Below are positions 29,265 to 39,837 of a stretch of 51,223 nucleotides of DNA, one piece after another (the first letter of the stretch is position 1; every line of letters begins with the position of its first letter). This DNA is from Naegleria lovaniensis (taxonomy: Eukaryota > Heterolobosea > Eutetramitea > Acrasida > Naegleriidae), in contig NW_025407896.1 of assembly GCF_003324165.1 (NCBI RefSeq), positions 1 to 51,223 on the forward strand. Direction: 5' to 3'. The notes under the pieces were generated by a model, which made no database searches, had not been told where the DNA came from, and saw only the letters and a list, made by a program, of their open reading frames with translations. The position numbers were made by a program, and so were the translations under genes.

Positions 29265-32200
29265 TTATTTGTTGAATGTGTCACGCAGCTTATTTCCAAG
29301 AGCACTGGCAAAGGTGGCACCACGTTCTCGCATGGTATTTAAACGAGAGGTTGATGAAGTGGAGCTCGAGTTTGATGGATTGGATGATGACAATGAAGTG
29401 GATGAAGAGGAACTTCGCATACCCGAGGTGCCACTATTACCACTGTTTGGTGGTGCTACTGGTAGTTGTGGCAAGTGCTTTGGAGGTATGTGAGGGAGTG
29501 GTTTTTTGTCATCATGATGAATTGGAGAGTATACACTTTGACTTCGTTGCTGACTTCTAAAACTAAGCACAGTTTCTAATTTGAGGTCATCGCTTGGAGT
29601 GGTTGCTGTGATGGAAGCTGTGATGGAAGTATCTGTGTTGGTCGTTGTAATTGAATCATCCTTACCAATAGTGGTATCAGATGCAGTTCTGGATCCCAAT
29701 AAACTTTCCTTTTCAGCCAATTTCATTCCCAACTCCATATTTTGCATTTGCAGTATTTGGTTTTGCTCTTTAAGCTCCGCAAGTTGCACATAAAGATCAG
29801 AAATAATATTCTTCAACTCGCTGTTCACTAATTGTTGATCTGAAATTTCTCCTCTCACAATTTGTGAAGTTTCATTCTTCTTTTCCATTTTGAGAGCTCG
29901 TTCTGTTTGTTGAATTTGTCTCTTCACAAGAATGTTATATTCCTTCTCAACTTTGCTCTTATCAATTTGAGTTTTTTGTAACTCTTGCTGTAACTGCAGA
30001 ATATGTTCACGTAGTGTTCGATGTAATGCATTTGTCTCTTCCTGAGCCTTTTTGAACCGCTTCTTTTCCTCTTTCAACTTGTTTTCCAAATCTCTAATTT
30101 TATGATCTCTGAAATCACATTCAGATTGTAACTTTTTTGTATGTAATTTTTGCTCCGCTAAAAGTTTACGAGTCTCACTTTCTTGAGCCAAGAACGTTGA
30201 AATACTCTGTTCACGTTTTTCTTGCTCATTTCTAAACGATTGAATATACTCATAGAGTTGACTAAACTCAATTCTTAATGCAAACTCCTCTTCAGCGGCT
30301 AATCGTAAACAATCCTTAATGGTTTCAAATTGTTTTTGCATTTGTCGTAACTCACGATTTTGATATTCGATCGTTTCGTCAGTGAGAACCTTATTGATAA
30401 TTTCATCATGTTTGCTTGAGTCATTTTCCTTCTTTTCAAAAAACTCTCTTGAGATATCTGTCTGCACGCAAATATCAATTCGAAGATTCTTTAAACGAAG
30501 TTCCTCTATGGTTCTTGTTCCAAGTCTAACCCAATCCTTTAATTGATTGGCTGTTTCTGGATAAATAAAGAGTCTCTTTTCATTTCCATTAATCAGTGCA
30601 AAAACTTCTTTTGGCATTCCATCATCAACAGGAACATGTGTTTGAATGTACTCGGTTGTATCTTTGAGAGGCATGTGATAAAATAGAACCTTATCTATTG
30701 AAGCTGTGGAATCTTTCACAAAGCTATTAGGTGGTAATTTTTGAGTGAGACACAAAATCTCACAAGTATCTAACATGACGCAGTGAACTCTCTTAAAGTC
30801 TTGCGTCGAATGAGTCAACACTTTGCAAGGTCCTTCAATCAAAATTTGTTTCTTGTTATCTTCAACTTTAGGAGTCGAAGATTGAGTAGTTGTTGTTGCA
30901 GTAAGTGTTGATTTTGAGGGTGTCCTGATAAGAGATTGTTGATTTTGCATTTCTGCCAATATCTCTGTGAGGTGAATCTTACTCTGAATTGCAGACTCTA
31001 ACGCCTCAGTTTTATCATTTAGCTCTGTTTGCATGTTTGCTACCAATTTGGTGAGATTGTAGTGCTCTACCAGTGTTTTCGTGAATGATCTCTGTGATTC
31101 AGAGATTAAATCTCCCAAGGTCTGGAACTTTTTAATGATGAGGAGAGTTCTCTTATCAGCGAAAAGTGCAAAGTATCCTTGCAACATGTCTGCCCATTGT
31201 TTGATATCCTTAAATTGACTTCGAAGTAACTTGGAAATCACATAAAGCATTTCAGGTTTGATCTCAATACGAAGAGAGTCTTTGGAGTGACCAATAGAAG
31301 GATCCATAGCTTGGAACCAAATACCTCTCTTACTCAGTGGTTTTGTGTAGTCATTTACCAAACCAAGCATAAAATCAACAGGAGCTGATGTTAATGGTAC
31401 AACTTGTAAATTATTCTCATCAAGTGATGGTGACCTTATTGTACCATTATTATTGATATCGTCCAATGATTTGAATGGTAAATCTGTTCTAATGAGACAA
31501 TGCACATTAGTTTCACTTCCGAAAAGTTTCAATTCGTACTCATGAGATCTATTGCTAAAGCTTTGAATAGTTTGTTTTGAACTTCTATCCAAATGCTCAA
31601 TTCTATAAAGGTTATCGAATTTTGGTGTAGCTTCTGTCTCCATTATGGCACGAGTAGGTACGTGAACAACACCCAGAGTCTTAATCTCAAAACCAGCAGC
31701 ATTTGGAGCTGGTCCTTTTCCAATAATATAGACCTCCAAACCCTCTATTGAAACATCAAAGAGCATGGGATAAAATGTTTTACGAGTGGAGGCCAAGTAG
31801 GCTTCGTCTTTTGGATGATCCTCATCGTCTTCGTCACCTTCGTGATGTGATCTATTTTCTGTTTCAATCTTTGGTTTGTTCTTCTTGTCTTTGATCTTTT
31901 TAGCCACAGTCTTAATGGTTGGTATTAATTCTTCCTTGATGACAGGTATTATTTCTTCCTTGATGACTGGAATAATTTCACTTGTACTTTCTTTTGGTTT
32001 TCGCAAAATTGTTGCTGGCTCAATAGCACGTTCGACATGTGGTGATGAAGATGGATCAGTTGTTGCAGTGACAGTTTCATTCGTTGTTGTAATTATTGGA
32101 GTGGCAGGTGTAACTGAACTATTCTGCTTTGAAGTGATAGTGGCCATTCCTTTTTTCGCTTGCTCCTCCTTCTCAACCATATCCACTAAAGAGAAACCGT

Positions 32201-35200
32201 CATCATCGATGGTCAATGTAATTTGTGGAGAATGAGCAAGTGGACTTGTTTTCTTTTCTTGTACATCACAAGATGTTATAATCTCAAAATCATCTTCATG
32301 ATGTTCTTCGGTATTTTCCGGTGTAACTGGAGTGGCAGCGTTGACACTAATGTCCACTTTTTCAACGTCATCCATGGTTGTTGCTACGACAGGTATTTCA
32401 GAAGGTGTTTCATCTTGTTGATCGTATAATGCAGGAGTTTGGAAATCTTGTGAAGAAATAACTTGTGGGTGAGTGTCTTCCGTTGGGGAGAGAAAATCAG
32501 CTGGTAAAGATGAAGTGGATAGCTCTGATGCAGCACTGTCTCCTGATTTCTTCTTTTCAGGTAAATACTTTTCTCTAATTTTGCTGTACGTTCTTTTCAC
32601 AGTTCTGTTCATAATTTCCATTGGAGAAATGTCAAAAGCATTTTCTCTCGAGTTTAAGAAATGAAAGACATGGTATGCTGTGTCCGTATTCAATCCAACG
32701 TGAATTCCATTAGCGCGAAGTATGAGCCTTGCATTTCTCAAGTACTTTAAATTTACATGAGGCTCAATTGAATGGTCGTCTTTCGAGGTAGGTGTTGTTA
32801 CCTTGGTATCAGCTGGACTTAAATCTACTGGATGTTCATATCTGAATACAACCATATATTTTGGGGTATTGGATGAAAATTTCTTTGGATTCATTGCAAA
32901 AACATAGGGACTCTTTTGTGAGGTTTTGGAATTAATGTGGCTGACCATAATAGAGGATGGATTCTGTCCATTTTGTGGTGATGTAATCTCGAAATGAGTA
33001 ATCTTACTCTTTACCGTAACAAAATTACTTGTTTTTGTGATATTATTTGTCTCAACCAGCACTTCAGCTCCATTCAATTGTAATGTCAATAACTTGGCAT
33101 CCATAGATGGATCATATTTTGACGAGAAGAATGCTTCCATGCTTGTTGCAGATGAAGCAGTTATGGATAACTCAAGTGATGCAATCTTTGACATGAACAT
33201 GAGAGGTATGAGCCGAATATCTTCTTTAGGTGTTTCTATGACCGGTTGTTGGCTTGACTTTTTAAATAAATCAATATTATGTGCGTGGAATGATTTGGTA
33301 CTTTGAATGAGTAATGACTTGATCATTGGTGGGTCATCCACAAATGTTCTAATAAACTCCAATAATAAAATTACTTGAGATTGATTCATGTGGAAATTCA
33401 AATTCTCAATAAATGTTAATAATACAATCTTTGGTAACTTGGCATGATACTCTGATATTGACTCATCATTAACACCCAAGTCAAATGTCAATGAAAGAGG
33501 TTCCATAATTCGTTGAGGAGGTGAATGAATAGAAGGCATGATTTGAATTAAAAAATCAGAGAGCTTCACTTTGAACTTGTGAGGCAGTAATTCCCATAAA
33601 GTACCATGCTGGGAGCTGTAATCTGTACCACAGGATGGAAAACTGTCAATGGACTTGGGTGCGAATAGAGAATCTTGATCTTTTTTACCCCATTCTGATT
33701 GTTTCTTGATTCGAGGATCACTAGTAATGATTAACTCCCTGCTATCAATACACATTATTTCATTCACATCTGAGAAACTATTGACACTGTAATTGGATGG
33801 AACATATATCTTTGGGCTTCTAATTTCGACAAGGAATGAAAAACTTTTCTCATCACCATCATCATCAGAAGTATAATCCGATGAAGTTAGGGAGCCAGTT
33901 GAAGGAGATATCTTGAGCTTGTCACTACTACTCTTAGCACTCTTCAGTGAGGAAGCGCTTTGTGAAGGTTGTATAGGCTTATTAATCAATATAACCGTTT
34001 CAGGTGGTGGTTTGATAGACATATCTGGTAAACATTCTAAACAATATTCAACCAATCGAATTATTCTTCTCACATCCAACATTACTTGAATTGGATTAAT
34101 TCTACACTCCAAAACAAATTCCATTCCTTCTCCTTTTACAAATTTAAATCTAACCATTTCTTTTCCCTCTTCAAAAAATTTTCTCTTCAAAATTGAGTTA
34201 TGTGGTCTATACACTCTCTCTACAATTTTATGGTCAGGATAGTAACGATGTGTTGACAAAAATTCTGGCCATATTTCTAAATTTACAGTGTATGCGTGGT
34301 GATGAGGCTGATTCGGCGAATTCAATCTGTTTGTGTGGCTTATAATTTCATCTTCTTCATACTCTTCACGGAAAATTTGAGGTTGAATAATATAACTTTC
34401 ATCCTTCATTTCATTGTCAACTGTATTGAGATTGCTTAACAATTCAAGATCCAAGAAAGATGCTGCATTATCAGTTAAATTTCCTTGTCCTTTAAAACTT
34501 GTGGTAATTTCTTTGAATTGTATAAATGGAATTCCGAGTTGAACATTCGTTTCTGTTGGATTATCTTCTGGAATTACAACTCCAAGTTGGAAGCCAAGCA
34601 TTTCAAAAAAGTATCCAAGAACTCGCTTATTTTCTCTTCCTACTACTTGTTTTGGTTGATTATTGCTGTCACGACTGTACAGGAATGTCATTTGAAACTC
34701 ATTTAAATTTACAACTATTGTTTTACGAGCAGCTTCTTGAGGCTGTGCATTAGCTTTTTTGATTGTCTCGTCATTAATGATTTCCATATCACCTAAATCC
34801 GAATCCAACTCAGCCAACTCCTCTTCTAATTTAGCTTCATCGTCAGAATCCTCTGCCGCCTCTGCATTATCTTTGGATTCCACAAAGAATTTAGAAATTG
34901 CCTTTGATTGTTTTCCTGAATTCGTGGTTGTCATGGAAGTCTTGCTTGAAAGACTTGTTTGACTGTTGGATCTCTTGTGTTTTTTGACATAGGTAGAAAG
35001 AACATCTTTAGGTTGTTTCAAATCCTCTCTTGCTGATGCTGCTTTAAAAGCTAATAAAACGCTTATTAAGCCTTTGATATCCTCTTGTCGTAGTGTTATG
35101 GCAATTCGAGGAAGCACAATTTCGGCTGTTACACTCAATAAGGAGGATTGTTTTCCTACGGTCACAGCTCGTTTTTTCATAGTAATAAACATTTGACAAT

Positions 35201-35951
35201 AAATATCATCCAGTAATCGAATTGGAGGTAGTGGTACAAAAGTTGATGGCTTTTTCTGATTGGATGGATAAAAACTCAAGCTAGGAATGAGTGAAATGGA
35301 AATAGATTCTACAGATCCCAAACGATGAACCCACACAAATGGATGATTCTTCTCCACTTTAGGAATTGCCAGTTTCAAATCTGTCACTGGTTTAAATCTA
35401 TAATCTGTTGTTTGTAGTGAAAATCCTTTCACTAAAATTTGTAACACATGTGGTGTGTATGGACCAATTGTTGTTGAAGGAATTTGTCCCAATGTTTTGA
35501 CATTAATTTCCACCCAATTCACCACTATTTTTATACCATCAATAATTCTATCTACGAATCCATACTTGCTGGTTCCGGTTGAACTTTTTGATGCATCATC
35601 ACCTTGCGAGCCTCTATTTTTCTCTAGAAAATCCTTTAGAGGAGTCTTTTTAACGAATGGCTTTATAGGCTCTTCTAGATTAATGACGAGTCGATCCAGT
35701 GTTAGGACAATGGGATCGTTTGTGAGCCGTGTTAGACCAGGCAATCGTATTGAAAGCTGATTTACATGAGCATCCATCACTTGAAGAAAATCAATCGGAA
35801 GAACTTCTTGAATGACTTGTTCATTCACTTGAAGATTTGTTAGAGCACCTGTTCCCTTTAGGAACGACAAGGAGAGAGCGTCTTTTCCCCAATTTTTGAT
35901 AAAGACGGAAAGGTATTTTCCCAATACATTTGATATGAGTCGATCAGTCAT
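29265..35951 (-). CDS. BLTP3/VPS13-like bridge lipid-transfer protein with PH domain
   Basis: 2,228 aa single exon. The N-terminus is a chorein domain (MTDRLISNVLGKYLSVFIKN; LSFLKGTGALTNLQVNEQVI; IRLPGLTRLTNDPIVLTLDR), closest by eye to BLTP3/UHRF1BP1 (SHIP164). That family forms a hydrophobic groove that moves lipid between membranes at contact sites. Beta-strand-rich RBG-like segments with low-complexity acidic inserts run to about residue 1590. A coiled coil (about 1610-1690), a PH domain (about 1698-1820, from ILIEGPCKVLTHSTQDFKRV to TANQLKDWVRLGTRTIEELR) and a long coiled coil (about 1830-2110) follow, then a Pro/Ser-rich tail. The PH domain between two coiled coils is unusual compared with the animal proteins I know; it probably binds phosphoinositides (inference). 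Confidence 0.9.
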   Translation of the reverse strand: MTDRLISNVLGKYLSVFIKNWGKDALSLSFLKGTGALTNLQVNEQVIQEVLPIDFLQVMDAHVNQLSIRLPGLTRLTNDPIVLTLDRLVINLEEPIKPFVKKTPLKDFLEKNRGSQGDDASKSSTGTSKYGFVDRIIDGIKIVVNWVEINVKTLGQIPSTTIGPYTPHVLQILVKGFSLQTTDYRFKPVTDLKLAIPKVEKNHPFVWVHRLGSVESISISLIPSLSFYPSNQKKPSTFVPLPPIRLLDDIYCQMFITMKKRAVTVGKQSSLLSVTAEIVLPRIAITLRQEDIKGLISVLLAFKAASAREDLKQPKDVLSTYVKKHKRSNSQTSLSSKTSMTTTNSGKQSKAISKFFVESKDNAEAAEDSDDEAKLEEELAELDSDLGDMEIINDETIKKANAQPQEAARKTIVVNLNEFQMTFLYSRDSNNQPKQVVGRENKRVLGYFFEMLGFQLGVVIPEDNPTETNVQLGIPFIQFKEITTSFKGQGNLTDNAASFLDLELLSNLNTVDNEMKDESYIIQPQIFREEYEEDEIISHTNRLNSPNQPHHHAYTVNLEIWPEFLSTHRYYPDHKIVERVYRPHNSILKRKFFEEGKEMVRFKFVKGEGMEFVLECRINPIQVMLDVRRIIRLVEYCLECLPDMSIKPPPETVILINKPIQPSQSASSLKSAKSSSDKLKISPSTGSLTSSDYTSDDDGDEKSFSFLVEIRSPKIYVPSNYSVNSFSDVNEIMCIDSRELIITSDPRIKKQSEWGKKDQDSLFAPKSIDSFPSCGTDYSSQHGTLWELLPHKFKVKLSDFLIQIMPSIHSPPQRIMEPLSLTFDLGVNDESISEYHAKLPKIVLLTFIENLNFHMNQSQVILLLEFIRTFVDDPPMIKSLLIQSTKSFHAHNIDLFKKSSQQPVIETPKEDIRLIPLMFMSKIASLELSITASSATSMEAFFSSKYDPSMDAKLLTLQLNGAEVLVETNNITKTSNFVTVKSKITHFEITSPQNGQNPSSIMVSHINSKTSQKSPYVFAMNPKKFSSNTPKYMVVFRYEHPVDLSPADTKVTTPTSKDDHSIEPHVNLKYLRNARLILRANGIHVGLNTDTAYHVFHFLNSRENAFDISPMEIMNRTVKRTYSKIREKYLPEKKKSGDSAASELSTSSLPADFLSPTEDTHPQVISSQDFQTPALYDQQDETPSEIPVVATTMDDVEKVDISVNAATPVTPENTEEHHEDDFEIITSCDVQEKKTSPLAHSPQITLTIDDDGFSLVDMVEKEEQAKKGMATITSKQNSSVTPATPIITTTNETVTATTDPSSSPHVERAIEPATILRKPKESTSEIIPVIKEEIIPVIKEELIPTIKTVAKKIKDKKNKPKIETENRSHHEGDEDDEDHPKDEAYLASTRKTFYPMLFDVSIEGLEVYIIGKGPAPNAAGFEIKTLGVVHVPTRAIMETEATPKFDNLYRIEHLDRSSKQTIQSFSNRSHEYELKLFGSETNVHCLIRTDLPFKSLDDINNNGTIRSPSLDENNLQVVPLTSAPVDFMLGLVNDYTKPLSKRGIWFQAMDPSIGHSKDSLRIEIKPEMLYVISKLLRSQFKDIKQWADMLQGYFALFADKRTLLIIKKFQTLGDLISESQRSFTKTLVEHYNLTKLVANMQTELNDKTEALESAIQSKIHLTEILAEMQNQQSLIRTPSKSTLTATTTTQSSTPKVEDNKKQILIEGPCKVLTHSTQDFKRVHCVMLDTCEILCLTQKLPPNSFVKDSTASIDKVLFYHMPLKDTTEYIQTHVPVDDGMPKEVFALINGNEKRLFIYPETANQLKDWVRLGTRTIEELRLKNLRIDICVQTDISREFFEKKENDSSKHDEIINKVLTDETIEYQNRELRQMQKQFETIKDCLRLAAEEEFALRIEFSQLYEYIQSFRNEQEKREQSISTFLAQESETRKLLAEQKLHTKKLQSECDFRDHKIRDLENKLKEEKKRFKKAQEETNALHRTLREHILQLQQELQKTQIDKSKVEKEYNILVKRQIQQTERALKMEKKNETSQIVRGEISDQQLVNSELKNIISDLYVQLAELKEQNQILQMQNMELGMKLAEKESLLGSRTASDTTIGKDDSITTTNTDTSITASITATTPSDDLKLETVLSFRSQQRSQSVYSPIHHDDKKPLPHIPPKHLPQLPVAPPNSGNSGTSGMRSSSSSTSLSSSNPSNSSSTSSTSRLNTMRERGATFASALGNKLRDTFNK

Positions 35952-36649
35952 ATTATTATGTCGTTGCTACAAAAATCATGTGCTTGGTCGTTACTCAATA
36001 TGTTGTAGTAATTATTTTTTTTTAATATGATGATGTTGTAAATTATTAGATTTGTATAAATCAAAATATTACTAATGTACGTAGTTGTTGTTTGGATGAT
36101 GATGATAACGATGATGGTTCCGACCCGTTCGAACTCGATGTGGACTTTAGCACAATGATAATGAAAGATTTTTTTTTATCTTCCTTGTGGTTCCCGTCGA
36201 ACCTGCTTTCTATTTGAGTAATATTTCAAATTCTAAAACAATGCATAACTGTCCTAATAAAGATGGTAAATTCTTCCTCACTGAGACCCTTGCCTTGTTG
36301 TTGATGCCTTTTGCATTGATGATTGAGCAGTACATTGAGGTGTGCTTGTGCCACTTGTTGTTGTTGAAACTGCGGCTGCTTCTTTTTTCCTTCTCCGAAT
36401 ATTTGATAAATGCTTGCTGGGTGGCGTTGGCTTATCACCAAGGTTTAACGGGCGATCAAATTACTGCAAAAAGATACAAATTATTACATGTGGAAGTAAA
36501 ATTGTTATCATTGAGATCGTTTTGACACAGTCTTTCACAAACTTACCGTGTTAAAATGTGGAAAGGTTGCACAATCGTCAGTAGTTGTTGTAGATATCGT
36601 TTCGATTTCGTTCAAAGGAGATATCTTACGTGATCAGTGAGCTTTCGAC
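35952..36649. other. Intergenic region, no firm gene
   Basis: 698 bp upstream of the lipid-transfer gene and of the small ORF at 36650. Overlapping open frames of 70-112 codons exist on both strands between 36187 and 36554 but show no coding character or domain. It must hold the promoter of the 2,228-aa gene; no specific element is recognised. Confidence 0.45.
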
Positions 36650-36946
36650 ATGTTGACAAATGTCTTGCCATACCAGTGGTTCTTCATGTTCTTCTTCACC
36701 TTTTGCGCAGTCTACGGTTTTCGACAACGCCTTCAAAATAGTGAACGCTGGTTAAAGACAAAAACTGTTTCTAAAACTCAATATCGAGAATATTGTTTTC
36801 AATCGCTAGCTGCACCATCTGTATGCGTGTTGTGTCGGGGCAGCGCTTTTCTTCACAAGCTGATTTTAATGACAGCAATTTTTGTTCTCATTATTGTCAT
36901 TTGTTTGATGAGGGTTGTTTCTGAAGTTGAAAGAAAAAATAATTGA
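36650..36946 (+). CDS. Possible small membrane protein, 98 aa
   Basis: ATG 36650 to TGA 36946. Two hydrophobic helices (WFFMFFFTFCAVYGF and LILMTAIFVLIIVICLM) flank a basic middle with a Cys pair (SVCVLCRG). The stop lies one base before the ATG of the next gene, so it could be a separate small gene, an upstream ORF, or a first exon whose splice I cannot place. No homologue recognised. Confidence 0.4.
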   Translation: MLTNVLPYQWFFMFFFTFCAVYGFRQRLQNSERWLKTKTVSKTQYREYCFQSLAAPSVCVLCRGSAFLHKLILMTAIFVLIIVICLMRVVSEVERKNN

Positions 36947-36947
36947 A

Positions 36948-38507
36948 ATGTGTCCTTGTTTTCCTCTTTGGAGCAAGAGCAATATAAAATACAAACACCT
37001 CCTTGATTCTTCTTTTGATGATATTGCTTTCATCATCATTCCATTTTTAAATCAAAATGAGATCATCAGATTTGCTGGTGTTTGTTCATCATGGAGAAGA
37101 ATTGTAATTTCTTCTTCCGAGAACAAATTCTCCAATATTTTGTATTCTAGAAAGAGTTTCAAGGAAATACCAATGGAAACAAAACTCAAAAATGATAATC
37201 AACAAGTTTTATCAATGTTTTCACATTTTGAATTCTCTAAATGTCATTTAACTTCATCACAATTCAAAACAATATTCTCTTCTCCCAAGCTATCATCATT
37301 AACATTGACACGCACAAACTTTACTCTTTTCCCTTCTGACACGCTTTCACTGTTGTCTATTAGCTACATCACTCTTTCTCTTGACATTATTGAGCTTTTT
37401 GTAGAATTGAAGAATTTGAAGAAACTACATTTATCATACACAAATATTGATTGTGATTGCATTGATTTTATTGTTAATGGTCCATTAAAATTAGAAAGTC
37501 TTAAGATTGCAGATAAGGTAATACCTCGGAGAGGTCTCATTATCATATTCAATCCTCATGTTCCATCATCACTCAATACCCTTACTATTGAGAGCTATGA
37601 TAGAGAGCAAATTCATAGTTTTAATATTGATACAGTCAATTTTCCTCATTTAAGAACATTATACATCACTGCAATACTACATAGTTCAGTGATTGAGAAA
37701 ATATTCAATCATGGACTCGAATTAACCTTGCTGAAACTAGAGAATACTGATCAAAGTTATAGTTATAACTTCGATTTTTCAAATGCACATCAAATACCCT
37801 CTCTCAGATCATTTTATTATAACGATATCATCAATATGGATATTATTCCACAAATGCTCAATGAAGACATTGAAAATCTCACAATTGCACGTCTTGATGC
37901 AATATCATCACTGACTTTATCTCGAATACTTTCTGATCAATTCACAAGTTTGACATCATTGACCCTTTTTGTAAGCCAATTGATGACAGATTGTGGAAAA
38001 TATATATTCAATTTAAAACACTTGACACGACTAGATATTTCTGGATGTAAACCACGACCTGAAATCTGTAAATATATTTTCAACATGAAAAGTTTGACAT
38101 ATATTGATCTTACAAATTGTGAAATTGGAGATGAAGGATTGAAATATTTATCAAATCATAACTTGGACAACATACAGACGCTAAAACTAGACTTTAACAA
38201 TTTAACTTATGTTGGAGTTGAATATTTGATGCGTGTAAAGTTCAAACGTCCATTGTTATATCTTTCTCTCAATGACGAAATTAGTAATAATGGAACCATT
38301 CATTTTGAGAGTGGATTCAATTTCAACGTAAAAACCCTCTTTATTATAGATGGGGGCATGGATTTTAGGGATGTAATTTCAATTCTACAAAACTGTATCA
38401 TAGAAGAATTGATTATAAGGAAACCACAGAAAATGCTTCTTGGATCACTGGCTATTAAAAAGCTTTCAAAGAAGAAACAGGTGAAAGTAGTAATGCTTGG
38501 CCAATAA
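36948..38507 (+). CDS. F-box/leucine-rich-repeat protein, 519 aa
   Basis: First ATG at 36948 (MCPCFPLWSKSN). An F-box-like motif is at about residues 22-55 (SSFDDIAFIIIPFLNQNEII, then RFAGVCSSWRRIV). Leucine-rich repeats fill the rest: LKKLHLSYTNIDCDCIDFI, LRTLYITAILHSSVIEKIF, LTRLDISGCKPRPEICKYIF, LTYIDLTNCEIGDEGLKYLS, IQTLKLDFNNLTYVGVEYLM. Cys/Asn-ending repeats of this kind fit FBXL-type SCF substrate receptors (inference). It is the last core gene before the subtelomere. Confidence 0.85.
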   Translation: MCPCFPLWSKSNIKYKHLLDSSFDDIAFIIIPFLNQNEIIRFAGVCSSWRRIVISSSENKFSNILYSRKSFKEIPMETKLKNDNQQVLSMFSHFEFSKCHLTSSQFKTIFSSPKLSSLTLTRTNFTLFPSDTLSLLSISYITLSLDIIELFVELKNLKKLHLSYTNIDCDCIDFIVNGPLKLESLKIADKVIPRRGLIIIFNPHVPSSLNTLTIESYDREQIHSFNIDTVNFPHLRTLYITAILHSSVIEKIFNHGLELTLLKLENTDQSYSYNFDFSNAHQIPSLRSFYYNDIINMDIIPQMLNEDIENLTIARLDAISSLTLSRILSDQFTSLTSLTLFVSQLMTDCGKYIFNLKHLTRLDISGCKPRPEICKYIFNMKSLTYIDLTNCEIGDEGLKYLSNHNLDNIQTLKLDFNNLTYVGVEYLMRVKFKRPLLYLSLNDEISNNGTIHFESGFNFNVKTLFIIDGGMDFRDVISILQNCIIEELIIRKPQKMLLGSLAIKKLSKKKQVKVVMLGQ

Positions 38508-39180
38508 AGTTGATTGAGCAAACTTTGGGATTTTGACCCACGTAGGGAAGACTAAAATTTAATTTTAATTATTAAACTCAATATTATGCTCTTATCCAAC
38601 ATTATAAGAACGAATCTAGCGTCATTATTACCGCTGACATGTCGTTCTCGAGAAAAATAAAAAACGCAGGTTTTCGCTGAAAGTTCGTGAGCGTAGCTTT
38701 TTTAGCTCCAAAGTCGATATGGTCCAAAGTCAGACGCAGACATGAAACCATCCCAGATAACTCTATTATGATAGCATCCCTTACGAATGATAGATATATC
38801 AATTTAGAAGGGTTGGCTCAACCTCTCTCGGACCCTGTCTCTTCCCAAAGCGAGGTACCTATAGTAGCCTCAGCGAAAAAACCAATCACTGGGAGGAGAC
38901 GGACACCATTAGTAACACATAGTTATATGATGCAAGATATTACAACAGCATGTTATATACATCACTTAAAGCATATTATGATTTTTGTAACGCTTGTCCA
39001 TGTCCATGATCACTACCATGGTATGTTATATGAAGAGTGAGTCCTATGATAGTTATAGTGGTTGTCAAGAAATACAACTTGATATATACGTCGTTCATGA
39101 GTGCTTGTGTATGTTTCTATTGTTTGTGACGAGAAATTCGAACTGTGTGTTGAACAGAACAGCTCCTGTCTCAAGCAGTC
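38508..39180. other. Start of subtelomeric DNA, no gene recognised
   Basis: 673 bp after the last core gene. A 117-codon open frame (38687-39040) includes a Pro/Ser/Lys-rich stretch of somewhat higher GC, but has no domain and no good start context. The rest is AT-rich. Confidence 0.4.
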
Positions 39181-39532
39181 AGGTTTTTGAGGACTTTGAA
39201 ATTGTTTTTTAAAAAATGTTTTGGACTCAAAAATTTCCAAGTTCAAAATGATAGAGAGGTCCAGCGAAAACATGAAATATGGCTCTTTTTCTATAAATAC
39301 TGATCAATTGTGTCTCAAATTGATATGTGAAGTGTTAATCACCATGTAGAACACTAATATTATGCTTGTGTGCTGATGACTGACTCCTGACGTGGAAATG
39401 TGGTACTCCTAACTGCTGAGTGTGTCCGTGAGGGTGATGTTGCTTGACATGTTCCTCTCCTGGTAATTAAACGTAGAGTGTAGTGTGTGTGTGAGATTTG
39501 TAGAGTATTTGTATTGTTTGTGACATGAATAG
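39181..39532 (+). repeat. Subtelomeric repeat module B, copy 1
   Basis: About 350 bp, repeated in the same orientation at 47528-47871 with scattered differences. Long identical blocks include CCAAGTTCAAAATGATAGAG, CACCATGTAGAACACTAATA and GTGAGGGTGATGTTGCTTGA. The two copies part exactly after the shared GACATGAA(T/C)AG: here unrelated sequence and the assembly gap follow, while in copy 2 a telomere-like motif and module A follow. Confidence 0.9.
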
Positions 39533-39613
39533 TGATGTATTTGTTGAATGAATCAGCTCCAGTGTTGGAGAGTCATTTTGTTGCTGGAGGTGGAATTTTT
39601 TAAAAAAATTTCA

Positions 39614-39623
39614 NNNNNNNNNN
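39614..39623. other. Assembly gap (10 N)
   Basis: Ten N bases between TTTCA and GTTTGGGTTTG. The true length of missing sequence is unknown. It falls right at the inner (3') end of the retroelement, where telomere-like repeats would be hard to assemble. Confidence 0.99.
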
Positions 39624-39642
39624 GTTTGGGTTTGCAACACTA

Positions 39643-39663
39643 GCAGGGGCCGAAGGTCCCTGC
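39643..39663 (+). other. Stable short hairpin near the 3' end of the retroelement
   Basis: GCAGGGGCC-GAA-GGTCCCTGC forms a 9-bp stem (one G-T pair) with a 3-nt loop as + strand RNA. On the element's own strand one pair becomes A-C. It lies about 20 bp inside the telomere-like 3' terminus and is much more GC-rich than the surroundings, so it may be a 3' RNA structure used by the element or a termination/processing signal (inference). Confidence 0.5.
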
Positions 39664-39837
39664 TTAACACTACTGAGTGAGATGAGCTGTGTTTTGAATG
39701 GAGTTTGACTCGGGAGAAGAGCACAACAATTTACTTGGTGGCTATCCGGGCCAGAGTATTTTGTTTTTATTGCGAAAGCAACTTATGCTTCTTCTTAAAG
39801 GATTCGTTGGTGGTAACCTCAAATTGATTGAGGTACC

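Noticed and set aside
36187-36554. Overlapping 70-112 codon frames on both strands
   Set aside because: No domain, no conserved feature and mutually exclusive; taken as upstream sequence of the lipid-transfer gene.
38687-39040. 117-codon plus-strand frame beyond the last core gene
   Set aside because: No Met start in good context, no domain, and only one short stretch with coding-like composition.
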